Made by a program: the position numbers and the translations under genes. A stretch of 26,218 nt of DNA from a virus: the IMG/VR virus record IMGVR_UViG_3300032241_002945, positions 1-26,218 of that record. The stretch is one strand, 5' to 3'. Below are positions 1 through 7,019 of the stretch, one piece after another (the first letter of the stretch is position 1; every line of letters starts with the position of its first letter). The notes under the pieces are model-generated. The model saw nothing but the letters and a program-made list of their open reading frames with translations. It had not been told where the DNA came from and ran no database searches.

Positions 1-1586
1 AGAGTAATCGCTTCAGCAAACTCAATAGAGAAGTATCGGAAGTATTGATTTCCTAGTGCACCATAAAGTGAGTTAAGAAGAATCTTACGAGCCATCTGCA
101 TGTTGTTGAAGCGTGCAATGTCATTGAACAGTTGCCTGGTCGGAGTCTTTTGATACTCCTTCTGAGCATCCTGCATCTTCTTCTTATACAGCTTACGTTC
201 AACCATCATCCTTTCGACAAGTGCAGGAAATGCTCCCTTTACACTTCTATCCCAAAGACAACTGTTAGCAGTGATAGCTACATCTTCTTTGTGCAGTTTG
301 TTTTGGATATCATCATCACCAAATGCACCCTTTAGCAGATCATCAATAGGGAAGTCCTGCTTGATCTTTCCTGCATAAGTCTCTGGTGAGATGTTATACT
401 GAACAATCAAAGAAGGATACAGAGAGTTGATATCAAATGATGTGACCCAGTTGTGTAGACCTATGATGGGATCTTTAACATATGCACCTGAGAACTGTGC
501 AGACTTTTCAGTAAACTTTCTAGGAGGAATAACAACCTTGTTTGCCATAAGGTAGTTATGAATGATAACCTCCCAGGTCTTAACAGGGCTGAAGATGTCA
601 TCATAAGTGATCTTAGCATCATAAGCAATAGTCAATGCCTGATCAATGAAGTTTAGTTTCTTATCTAGCTTATCAACGAGTTCAACGTCTTTAATGTTGT
701 AGTCAATAAATCTTTGATAATCTCGCTTATATAAGTCAAACAGATTATCAAAATCGGAATAATCATTTTTGCCCTCGCCAATTTCAATTGAACAGATATG
801 GTCTAGGCGATAGGATTCTTGATTGCTGTAAGTATACTTCTTGTATAGCTCTAGATAATCGAGAACACAGATGCCACGAATGTTGTAGATGTTTTGTGTC
901 TTAGTTTGTAATCTAACTTCTTTATCATGAACCATACCCCAGGGTGAGAGTTTCTTGACCCACTCTTTACCTAGTACACGCTCAATACGATTGATCAGGT
1001 AAGGAATATCAAAGAACTCAACGTTCCACCCTGTGATGACATCCAAGTCAAGCTTTTGCCATACGTCAATAAACTTAGCAAGTAGTTGCTCTTCGTCTTT
1101 ACACTTGATGTATGTTACACGTGGGTCACTTTTGGTATAGTCGCCACAACCTAAAACTAATATAGCATCTTTGACTTTGAGTGCAATTGCAGTAACTCTC
1201 TTGTCAGCCTTTTCAATACTCGGGAATCCTGAGTCGGACTCAACCTCGATATCAAGTGTGGCTACATTGATCTTATCTCTGTCAAAAACAATTTCTCCAG
1301 GATATGCATCATTTAGATAACAATACAAGAAGGTTTCAAAGCCATGGATCTCCATGCCCGCAACATCTTTGTAGTTGTTGATGAAGTCCTTTGCTTCACG
1401 AATATCACCAAAGACAACTTTGTCAACAGGCTTACCTGCTAGTGTAGAATATTCAGCGGTAGACCTTTTTGATGGAACAAAGAGATAAGGCCTATACTCA
1501 ATCCTGTCTTTGAACCTGCGGCCGTTTTCAATACCACGAACAAAAATATGATTACCTAATTGAAAAGCAGATGTATAGAAATTCAT
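1..1586 (-). CDS. 43: DNA polymerase gp43, family B, C-terminal part missing at left edge
   Basis: Replicative phage DNA polymerase with 3'-5' proofreading exonuclease. About 528 N-terminal codons are present and the frame is open to base 1, so the end of the gene lies outside the window. The exonuclease motifs are readable: Exo I TLDIEVESD, Exo II GWNVEFFDIPYLINR and Exo III YNIKDVELVDK. Polymerase motif A is SFDINSLYPSLI and motif B runs through ARKILLNSLYGALGNQYF. Motif C (DTD) would be beyond the edge. The start is ATG at 1586, preceded by GAGGTGCC. A consensus sigma-70 promoter lies just upstream. In T4, gp43 works with clamp gp45 and loader gp44/62, all encoded nearby. Identity is certain at family level. 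Confidence 0.97.
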   Translation of the reverse strand, partial: MNFYTSAFQLGNHIFVRGIENGRRFKDRIEYRPYLFVPSKRSTAEYSTLAGKPVDKVVFGDIREAKDFINNYKDVAGMEIHGFETFLYCYLNDAYPGEIVFDRDKINVATLDIEVESDSGFPSIEKADKRVTAIALKVKDAILVLGCGDYTKSDPRVTYIKCKDEEQLLAKFIDVWQKLDLDVITGWNVEFFDIPYLINRIERVLGKEWVKKLSPWGMVHDKEVRLQTKTQNIYNIRGICVLDYLELYKKYTYSNQESYRLDHICSIEIGEGKNDYSDFDNLFDLYKRDYQRFIDYNIKDVELVDKLDKKLNFIDQALTIAYDAKITYDDIFSPVKTWEVIIHNYLMANKVVIPPRKFTEKSAQFSGAYVKDPIIGLHNWVTSFDINSLYPSLIVQYNISPETYAGKIKQDFPIDDLLKGAFGDDDIQNKLHKEDVAITANSCLWDRSVKGAFPALVERMMVERKLYKKKMQDAQKEYQKTPTRQLFNDIARFNNMQMARKILLNSLYGALGNQYFRYFSIEFAEAIT

Positions 1587-1612
1587 GGCACCTCACTAGT
1601 AAAACATATTGC

Positions 1613-1641
1613 ATAATAAGTGGTTTAGCAATTAATGTCAA
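1613..1641 (-). promoter_or_regulatory. Sigma-70-type early promoter for gene 43
   Basis: On the minus strand: TTGACA (1636-1641), a 17-base spacer and TATTAT (1613-1618). Transcription should start near 1606, about 20 bases before the gp43 ATG. The -35 box is a perfect match, the -10 box is one off and the spacing is ideal. It lies between the M15 peptidase stop and gp43, so it can drive the polymerase gene on its own early in infection. Confidence 0.82.
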
Positions 1642-1645
1642 CTAG

Positions 1646-2134
1646 TTATTTTACTTGGTGCTTAAAAGGATCATATGTTGCATCAGGATACCATACTCCT
1701 TTGAACAATCGATTCTGATCTGCTACGGCAATACGCTGCACATGATCTAAGTCTCTGAAACTATGATGAATCTGCGGGGTTCCCCAATCACCTCCCCAGA
1801 CCACTCCAACCTGATCTGCAAGCAATCCAAGGAATGAATAATCGCCCTTGTAGGATGGCTGCCCATGATCCAAGAATACAATATCGGCTGCTAAGCCATA
1901 ATGATGTACACCAACATCTTTTAGCTGTGTTAGCTTTTGATCAAATAGATGCTGCTGACGTTCAGCGCTTCTATATGTCTCGATAACCTTCATGGGTCTA
2001 TTCTGTGCTTCTGCTGCTGCAAGAATTTTATTGACTAGAACTCTAAATGTAGGTTCTAGCATGTTAATGTCATCCACGATATTGACGCTATGAAACAGAG
2101 GGCTCTTTTGAATGACTTCAGTATAAAAACTCAT
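1646..2134 (-). CDS. M15-family D-Ala-D-Ala / L-Ala-D-Glu peptidase (probable endolysin)
   Basis: Zinc peptidase of the VanY/M15 type, 162 residues, the usual size for a single-domain phage endolysin. The metal-binding motif corresponding to SxHxxGxAxD is seen as VHHYGLAAD (His77, Asp84). The second part is seen as WGGDWG followed by PQIHHSF, giving the third ligand His123 or His124. It would cut peptide cross-links in the host cell wall. No signal peptide or membrane segment is seen, so it needs a holin, which is not in this window. The start ATG at 2134 has GGGGAG upstream. A T4-type late promoter just upstream fits a lysis role. Exact bond specificity cannot be told from sequence. Confidence 0.82.
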   Translation of the reverse strand: MSFYTEVIQKSPLFHSVNIVDDINMLEPTFRVLVNKILAAAEAQNRPMKVIETYRSAERQQHLFDQKLTQLKDVGVHHYGLAADIVFLDHGQPSYKGDYSFLGLLADQVGVVWGGDWGTPQIHHSFRDLDHVQRIAVADQNRLFKGVWYPDATYDPFKHQVK

Positions 2135-2150
2135 ATGTCTCCCCTAAATG

Positions 2151-2177
2151 AAAAGAGGGAGGATTTCTCCTCCCTCT
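2151..2177 (-). terminator. Hairpin after hsp20, terminator-like on minus strand
   Basis: Inverted repeat with arms 2154-2163 and 2168-2177 (core GAGGGAGGA / TCCTCCCTC) around a 4-base loop. On the minus strand it is followed by TTTTCATTT, so it looks like an intrinsic terminator for hsp20. A late promoter (2179-2186) sits immediately upstream, so the same hairpin would also be close to the 5' end of the late peptidase transcript. Confidence 0.7.
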
Positions 2178-2178
2178 C

Positions 2179-2186
2179 TATTTATA
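2179..2186 (-). promoter_or_regulatory. T4-type late promoter TATAAATA for the M15 peptidase
   Basis: An exact TATAAATA on the minus strand, the -10 sequence recognised by gp55 late RNA polymerase in T4. It overlaps the stop codon of hsp20 (the TAA is inside the box) and lies about 45 bases before the peptidase ATG. The gp55 gene is present in this window, which supports use of such promoters. Confidence 0.65.
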
Positions 2187-2661
2187 CCTTAAGATCTTCA
2201 GCCAAGAACTCTGGCGGTTTCGTCACATCATCATCAATCTTGATCTTCTTAGGTTTCTTGTTTTCAGGAATAACATGCTCTAGATAAATCTTTAGCATAC
2301 CATTAATCAGTTTTGCGTTTTTGATTTCAACGTTATCTGCTAAAGTGAATTGACGAGTAAACACTCTGTCAGCAATTCCTTTGTGAATAAAGGTCTTCTC
2401 TGTTCCATCTTCTAGAACTTTATCTAGGGTTTCATACTTACCCCTGACCTTTAGAATATTATCAGCAAGTTCAATCTCGATATCCTTTTTTCCAAATCCT
2501 GCAACAGCTAGTTCAATCAAGTAACGACTGTCATCTAGCTTGCTAATGTTATAAGGTGGATATCCAGTCAACTGTTTTGATACAGAAGATTGTGCTTCTT
2601 CTAAACGGCGGAAGGTTTCTTCAAAACCAATAAAGAAGGGGTATGAGTTAGTTAATAGCAT
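2182..2661 (-). CDS. Small heat-shock protein, Hsp20 / alpha-crystallin family
   Basis: 159 residues, typical of IbpA-like small heat-shock proteins, which hold unfolding proteins in a refoldable state. The alpha-crystallin domain runs from about residue 37 to 140. It opens with PPYNISKLDDSRYLIELAVAGF and then carries the beta-strand pattern DIEIELADNILKVRGK. A second strand group, FTRQFTLADNVEIKNAKL followed by GMLKIYLEHVIPE, ends with the IPE motif corresponding to the family IxI tail motif. Strong ribosome site AGGAGG before ATG 2661. It is flanked by two hairpin terminators and so is probably its own transcription unit. Hsp20 genes are common in marine T4-like phages. Confidence 0.93.
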   Translation of the reverse strand: MLLTNSYPFFIGFEETFRRLEEAQSSVSKQLTGYPPYNISKLDDSRYLIELAVAGFGKKDIEIELADNILKVRGKYETLDKVLEDGTEKTFIHKGIADRVFTRQFTLADNVEIKNAKLINGMLKIYLEHVIPENKKPKKIKIDDDVTKPPEFLAEDLKV

Positions 2662-2683
2662 ATTTGCCTCCTGTAAGCAAGGG

Positions 2684-2716
2684 ATAAAATCCAGGGTCCC
2701 GAAGCAACCCTGGATT
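2684..2716 (-). terminator. Intrinsic terminator after the regA unit
   Basis: Ten-base-pair stem with arms 2688-2697 (AATCCAGGGT) and 2707-2716 (ACCCTGGATT), and a 9-base loop containing TTCG on the minus strand. The downstream minus-strand bases give ATTTTAT. It lies between the small ORF ending at 2731 and the hsp20 ribosome site, so it should end the 45-44-62-regA transcript. Confidence 0.75.
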
Positions 2717-2718
2717 AA

Positions 2719-2747
2719 TATATATGATCACTACCGTCTTTTTTCAA
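2719..2747 (-). promoter_or_regulatory. Possible sigma-70 promoter for hsp20
   Basis: TTGAAA (2742-2747), 17-base spacer, TATATA (2719-2724) on the minus strand. The -35 box lies inside the last codons of the upstream small ORF. Transcription would begin inside or just before the terminator-like hairpin at 2688-2716, leaving it as a leader hairpin of hsp20. AT-rich matches like this arise by chance, so this is tentative. Confidence 0.4.
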
Positions 2748-2934
2748 CCGTATGATTGAGTTTTTTCCAACGACTACCTAAAAAAATTGATGTGCGAAGC
2801 CGTGTTAGCCAACTAACGTTTTTTGGTGTTCTAATAACTAGTAGATCTGGGTCACCGAATACCCAGCATTCCCATTTCAGGGCTCTATTTTTGATTTGTG
2901 TTTCATACCAAATAGGATCCCACGCTTCAGGCAT
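2731..2934 (-). CDS. Small hypothetical protein downstream of regA
   Basis: 67 residues, basic and tryptophan-rich, beginning MPEAWDPIWYE. I do not recognise a family. ATG 2934 starts one base after the regA stop codon and has GGAAAGAAG upstream, so it is probably translated with regA; a longer in-frame start inside regA is less likely. The central part (ECWVFGDPDLLVIRTPK) looks like a small beta-rich fold, and the C-terminus is rich in Arg and Lys. It is the last gene before a terminator. Confidence 0.6.
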   Translation of the reverse strand: MPEAWDPIWYETQIKNRALKWECWVFGDPDLLVIRTPKNVSWLTRLRTSIFLGSRWKKLNHTVEKRR

Positions 2935-2935
2935 T

Positions 2936-3331
2936 TCACTTCTTTCCAATATTGTACTTAGTAACAAGCTCCCAATCATTCTTTTCTTTGTAAGAAAGTA
3001 CTTTAATTTGACTTAAGGGTGTGACAGGTGATTCTGTCATCTTGGGATTTACTACAGTAATCAGGTTCCATTCAGCAAGTAGATTGATAATCGTGTTTCT
3101 ACGACCTTCATCAGTATCTGAAAAGTCGGTAGGTTTTCCATCAAGAGCAAAGAGCTCTTTAAAGTGTACGATGTAGTACTTCTTTTGCTTATGAAGAATG
3201 TGGCATGATTGATAAAGGATCTTGTCCTTACGTGAAGCAATGCCAATTCTAGTTAAGGTTTCTTTGACCTTCAAGAAGTCATCAGGTTCTTTGATGAGAA
3301 CTTCAACTAATGCGTCTACTGATAATTTCAT
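2936..3331 (-). CDS. regA: RegA translational repressor
   Basis: 131 residues (T4 RegA is 122). RegA binds AU-rich sites around the start codons of many early phage mRNAs and blocks translation. The segments DFLKVKETLTRIGIA and KDKILYQSCHIL followed by YYIVHFKELF match T4 RegA almost word for word as I recall it. An extra short N-terminal stretch (MKLSVDALVEV) precedes the conserved part. The ATG overlaps the gp62 stop as ATGA, inside an A-rich run that could itself be a RegA target, as with autoregulation in T4. Position downstream of gene 62 is the same as in T4. Confidence 0.96.
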   Translation of the reverse strand: MKLSVDALVEVLIKEPDDFLKVKETLTRIGIASRKDKILYQSCHILHKQKKYYIVHFKELFALDGKPTDFSDTDEGRRNTIINLLAEWNLITVVNPKMTESPVTPLSQIKVLSYKEKNDWELVTKYNIGKK

Positions 3332-3801
3332 TTTTTTAATCCACCTGTACTAAGTCTTCTTTTTAATTCTTTTATTTGTTCGGCGGATAACAACGATAGT
3401 GCTACTTCAGCTTTCTTTTGTGAATAACCGTAAACCTGTTTCACTAACTCGATATCACCTGGCTTCTTATCTTTTTTAGCCCATTTAGAAAAACGTTTCT
3501 TTGGGCTAACTGTATTTAGCAAATACATATACTGAAGTTTTTTGTCTAGGTGATAGCTGATATTATTTTCATTTGCTTGCTTCACTGTATCGTAGAAGTA
3601 AGAAAAGGCTTTGTTTACAATCCAGGGGTTGTATTCCTTCTCTACGATATCTGGAGAGTCTGTAGTTGCAAAGATATTTTTATTTGCATTGATACTATTG
3701 ACGTAGTCCCACACATCATTCAGTGGCTTGATAGTATAATCTTCTTCCTCTTCAGGTTCTACATCACTTGCTAATGTCATAACACTGAAAATATCAATCA
3801 T
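3328..3801 (-). CDS. 62: Clamp loader small subunit gp62
   Basis: 157 residues, slightly shorter than T4 gp62 (187). It is the non-ATPase subunit of the gp44/gp62 complex that opens the gp45 ring and places it on DNA. Conserved features are YNPWIVNKAFSYF in the middle, then SPKKRFSKWAKK, matching the RGKRYGKWAK segment of T4 gp62. The C-terminal helical part is LLSAEQIKELKRRLS. An acidic stretch EPEEEED near residue 16 is notable. The start overlaps the gp44 stop by four bases. The gene order 44-62-regA is that of T4 and strongly supports the call. Confidence 0.9.
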   Translation of the reverse strand: MIDIFSVMTLASDVEPEEEEDYTIKPLNDVWDYVNSINANKNIFATTDSPDIVEKEYNPWIVNKAFSYFYDTVKQANENNISYHLDKKLQYMYLLNTVSPKKRFSKWAKKDKKPGDIELVKQVYGYSQKKAEVALSLLSAEQIKELKRRLSTGGLKK

Positions 3802-4736
3802 CTGAAATTACACTCCAACATGATTTCTGCGAGACAAGCTACAATATTTATCTCTTGGTCTGCAACAAAGGCAGCCTTATATTGGAAATCTGCTAGTGTA
3901 TGGATCAGTAGAGGAACAGATGCTGGAGTGACAACTTCATTTACATTATCATATAGATGCCTAAAGATAGTTTGGCTATCAACATCTGCATTCTCGCCAA
4001 CCCACTTACGTACTGCTGGAAAGTTCTTATCCTTTAACGCAGAAACCAATGCGCCATAAGAATCACTAGACAGACTAGCAAGTATACTCGAGTTGATGTG
4101 GCCACTCGCCGAATGCCTTTGAAGTTCATTTAGAATACGTCTCCAATCTGGGAAGTGACGATTGATCAGTTCAGCAACAACTTCCTTTTCAAAAGAAACA
4201 TTCTCCTTTTGAAGGATTGCCGCAGTACGCTTCATGAATTGAACAGCAAGAACAGGCTTATCTTTCTTTGGAATCTTGAACTCAACTACTGAGCATCGTG
4301 AATGCAAAGGTGCGATAAGCCTGTTCTTGAAGTTGCAGGTTAGAATGAACCCGCAGTTACGACTAAACTCTTCCATGAAATTACGAAGAGATGGCTGAGT
4401 GCTCTGAGCATTCAGATAGTCAGCCTCGTCTAGGATTACATACTTTCTACCTCCCTTAAAGGAAACACTTGAAGCAAACTGCATGATCTCTCCACGCAGA
4501 GTATCAATGTTACCATTAAGAGAACCGTTGATTACAATATAGTCACAGTCAAGTTGCTCTAACATAGCACGAGCAACTGTAGTCTTACCAACCCCTGGTC
4601 CACCAGTTAGTAGAAGATTAGGAATATTTTTCTGATCAACAAACTGTTGGAATACAGATTTAAGGTTTTCAGGTAAGATACAATCTTCAATACACTTAGG
4701 TCTATACTTCTCTACCCATAGATAATCTTCTAGCAT
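3798..4736 (-). CDS. 44: Clamp loader ATPase gp44
   Basis: 312 residues from ATG 4736, which has GAGG six bases upstream; a TTG two codons earlier is less likely. AAA+ ATPase that loads the sliding clamp. Walker A is GGPGVGKTT (45-53), Walker B with DEAD box is YVILDEADYL (DEAD at 103-106), sensor 1 is ILTCNFKNRL, and the SRC arginine-finger motif is HSRCSVVEF (146-148). A C-terminal helical collar domain follows. The start lies inside the end of the upstream zinc-motif gene (35-base overlap), which suggests translational coupling. Acts with gp62 and gp45. Confidence 0.97.
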   Translation of the reverse strand: MLEDYLWVEKYRPKCIEDCILPENLKSVFQQFVDQKNIPNLLLTGGPGVGKTTVARAMLEQLDCDYIVINGSLNGNIDTLRGEIMQFASSVSFKGGRKYVILDEADYLNAQSTQPSLRNFMEEFSRNCGFILTCNFKNRLIAPLHSRCSVVEFKIPKKDKPVLAVQFMKRTAAILQKENVSFEKEVVAELINRHFPDWRRILNELQRHSASGHINSSILASLSSDSYGALVSALKDKNFPAVRKWVGENADVDSQTIFRHLYDNVNEVVTPASVPLLIHTLADFQYKAAFVADQEINIVACLAEIMLECNFR

Positions 4737-5055
4737 CTTCAACCTCTTTCACTTCAATTTCATAATTTAGGAACATCATCAATGTTGATGAAGGCTCAGT
4801 ATTGTCAATAGGACGTAATTTGCCTCTGTATTTGTTATGACAAATAACGCATTGACGTCTAACATGATTATCATTACGACGCTTTGCTTTTGAATCTAAA
4901 GGAAATGCAGAAGCAGGCCCAATATATCCACAAGTTACACATTCATGTGTAATAACAATATTTTTACCATATAAGTCACGGCCGACAAGATCCCGGGGCA
5001 ATTTTCTTGTCACTACCCCGGGAATGTCTTTCACTCTATATGTAGTATAATCCAT
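4702..5055 (-). CDS. Hypothetical protein with two CxxC zinc knuckles, between 44 and 45
   Basis: 117 residues. Two cysteine pairs, ECVTCGYIG and RRQCVICHNKYRGK, are about 30 residues apart with basic residues between them, as in a zinc ribbon or the zinc part of some HNH endonucleases. No complete HNH catalytic motif is visible, so I do not call it a nuclease. In T4, genes 44 and 45 are adjacent, so this is an extra gene inside the clamp/loader operon. There is no good ribosome site before ATG 5055. Its last codons overlap the start of gene 44. Function unknown; nucleic-acid binding is plausible. Confidence 0.72.
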   Translation of the reverse strand: MDYTTYRVKDIPGVVTRKLPRDLVGRDLYGKNIVITHECVTCGYIGPASAFPLDSKAKRRNDNHVRRQCVICHNKYRGKLRPIDNTEPSSTLMMFLNYEIEVKEVEDARRLSMGREV

Positions 5056-5062
5056 TGTGTTA

Positions 5063-5719
5063 TCAGTTGAAATTTGAAGTTGCCTCTACGGCAATCCAAT
5101 AGGTCAACTTGTCACTTGTGAAGCGAGAAATACCCTTTGATGAAAGAGATACTTCATAGTCATTAACAAGCATCTTAAGGTTCTCATTCTTGAAGATAGC
5201 ACAGAAGTTTTGTTCAGTGTCACCAATGATTGCACTATATGAATCTGCAGTTGGGTTCTTGCTATCGTATGCCTTTAGCGAGATGGTTGACCCATTGCCG
5301 ATAACAGCAATTTCTGGCAACTGAAGAACATTACCTGCACGCTGTACCTTTTGTAGATCTACAGTGCGTAGTGTAAAATCAACATCAGGGATAGGGAAAG
5401 TAACATCCTTCACAGGAGGTGTAGCAAATGTTGAAGGGTCAGCATAAACGTATACTAGCTTACGCTTGTCATCAACAATAGTTGCTTCCTTGTCACCTAC
5501 CACGATCTCAGGAGTGTCAAAAAGGGATAGGACACCTAGAAACCGTGGTAGGTCAAAGATGGCAAAGTCCTTTTCAAAAGTCTCATCGACTTCAGCCTTT
5601 GCCATGATTGTCTTTTGTGGCGAAATAGTACGAAGTACATTACCTTGCCGAAAAAGAATACTTGAATTGATTGAGGAGAAATTCTTTAATACTGTAATTG
5701 TTTGGTCACTGAATTTCAT
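5063..5719 (-). CDS. 45: Sliding clamp gp45
   Basis: 218 residues (T4 gp45 is 228). Trimeric ring that tethers DNA polymerase to DNA; in T4 it also activates late transcription with gp55 and gp33. The N-terminal part, LKNFSSINSSILFRQGN, and the second-domain pattern ending TYWIAVEATS follow the gp45 fold. Placement upstream of 44-62-regA is as in T4. AAGGAG precedes ATG 5719. Because gp55 is encoded at 17.8 kb, a coupled replication/late-transcription role is likely here too. Confidence 0.93.
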   Translation of the reverse strand: MKFSDQTITVLKNFSSINSSILFRQGNVLRTISPQKTIMAKAEVDETFEKDFAIFDLPRFLGVLSLFDTPEIVVGDKEATIVDDKRKLVYVYADPSTFATPPVKDVTFPIPDVDFTLRTVDLQKVQRAGNVLQLPEIAVIGNGSTISLKAYDSKNPTADSYSAIIGDTEQNFCAIFKNENLKMLVNDYEVSLSSKGISRFTSDKLTYWIAVEATSNFN

Positions 5720-5729
5720 TTATTACTCC

Positions 5730-6692
5730 TTAGGCCTTCTTGCCAAGCTTAGCAGGATCGGCTGTTGCAGCAGCACCTACGGCAGCAAGATCAGCGAGTG
5801 ATCCGCCAAATACATAGGTACCAACATGTTGTAGTTGAATCCAGGGGCAGAGCCATACCTTTAGGCCAACTTCACGAGCCCACTGACAGAACATGTAGTC
5901 TTCTGACAGATAACGATTGGAATACTCATGACCGAAAGCGCTATGCTTTGTGTCATCAATGAAGGCAATCGTTTCTTCTGGAGTTGCCCCTGGATTGTTC
6001 TTATAGAACTCACGAATCTCCTTGCCAATACGAGCGTGCTTATTGTCAATGAGTGCATCAAAGAATGCCATGATCTCACGTGAACCATCAAAGGCTGCTG
6101 TACGAACATGGTCAGGACGATACATTAGAGCAGGATACTGAGTACCCATCTTCTCTAGAGCTGAGCGACGGATCATCATGAACCCAGTGCCTGATTCTAG
6201 AACTTCTGCAGGCTCTGAGATACGAATCTCGCCAGAACCATTTGCGGGATTGAATACATAATCACCCACAAACTTCTCTAGGATATTAGCGTCCTGATCA
6301 GCAAAGCCCTTATCTACTGCTGTCTTGACCTTTTCCCATGAGATGCACTTCTTAGGATAAGGACCGCAGAGCACATCATATTCACTCTCATCTGACTGTA
6401 GAGCAAGCATGGTTAGGATATCTTGAGCATTGAATCCAATATCAGAGTCAATGAACATTAGATGAGTGCAATCTGAGCGTAGGAACTCATCGACACAATA
6501 GTTACGAGCACGTGTAATTAGTGACTCGTTGAATAGATAATAGTAACGCACTTCAATGCCGTAGTGTACAGCAAGTGCGGATAGATCATTTGTGCTACGG
6601 CAGAACATGCCTGCACAAGCACCACCATACATTGGAGTGGCGACAAACAGCTTGCGCTTACGTAGTTCTTCTACTGGTACTTTAACTTCCAT
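5730..6692 (-). CDS. GT-A fold glycosyltransferase-like protein
   Basis: 320 residues. The N-terminus KLFVATPMYGG opens a Rossmann-like half. It is followed by THLMFIDSDIGF, where Asp82-Ser-Asp84 is the DxD metal/nucleotide-sugar motif of GT-A enzymes. A later segment with SGTGFMMIRRSALEKMG and SEDYMFCQWAREVGLKVWLCP is typical of family-2-like transferases (acceptor and catalytic ED region). The C-terminus is an alanine-rich tail. CAGGAGA precedes ATG 6692; the gene sits between DUF3310/queC and the clamp gene. Sugar and acceptor are unknown: modified DNA base, virion protein or host surface are all possible. Confidence 0.8.
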   Translation of the reverse strand: MEVKVPVEELRKRKLFVATPMYGGACAGMFCRSTNDLSALAVHYGIEVRYYYLFNESLITRARNYCVDEFLRSDCTHLMFIDSDIGFNAQDILTMLALQSDESEYDVLCGPYPKKCISWEKVKTAVDKGFADQDANILEKFVGDYVFNPANGSGEIRISEPAEVLESGTGFMMIRRSALEKMGTQYPALMYRPDHVRTAAFDGSREIMAFFDALIDNKHARIGKEIREFYKNNPGATPEETIAFIDDTKHSAFGHEYSNRYLSEDYMFCQWAREVGLKVWLCPWIQLQHVGTYVFGGSLADLAAVGAAATADPAKLGKKA

Positions 6693-6695
6693 GCT

Positions 6696-7019
6696 TTAGT
6701 TCTCCTGATCATGCACGTAGAGTTGAATAATTGCGTAGTGGATCACCTTCATCATATCGTTTCGCCAATCTTCAGGTGATCCCTTACGGCCATAACGTTG
6801 AGCATACTTTAGAATATTACCAACACAAAATCCAGTACCATGCCCACCATCAATGATGAACTCAGTTGCTTGATATTTGTTTTGGGAGTAATGTTGCCCA
6901 TATGTGTTATCAATATAGGCACGGATTTCCTCGAGGGTTTGATCCTCGTGGTATTTATAGTCGTTGTCAGAGGTGGATGATGTAATATCTAATGTAATTT
7001 TATCGCCCTTTCTAATCAA
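6696..7019 (-). CDS. DUF3310-like protein (SaV-like domain)
   Basis: 107 residues. The C-terminal half has the pattern FCVGNILKYAQRYGRK, then DWRNDMMKVIHYAIIQ, which fits the DUF3310 family of small phage proteins of unknown function (often labelled nucleotide-kinase-related without proof). The start is TTG at 7019, overlapping the queC TGA as TTGA, with AAGGAG eight bases upstream; no ATG fits. A TATAAATA inside this gene on the minus strand is ordinary coding for Asp-Tyr-Lys-Tyr. It is the tail of the deazaguanine block and precedes the glycosyltransferase. Confidence 0.7.
   Translation of the reverse strand: MIRKGDKITLDITSSTSDNDYKYHEDQTLEEIRAYIDNTYGQHYSQNKYQATEFIIDGGHGTGFCVGNILKYAQRYGRKGSPEDWRNDMMKVIHYAIIQLYVHDQEN

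Noticed and set aside
132-335. Plus-strand ORF within the DNA polymerase region
   Set aside because: It is antisense to well-conserved gp43 motifs and has no ribosome site.
6952-6959. TATAAATA on the minus strand inside the DUF3310 gene
   Set aside because: It encodes Asp-Tyr-Lys-Tyr in frame and no late gene follows; the next gene has its own ribosome site and no late character. Kept only as a coincidence.
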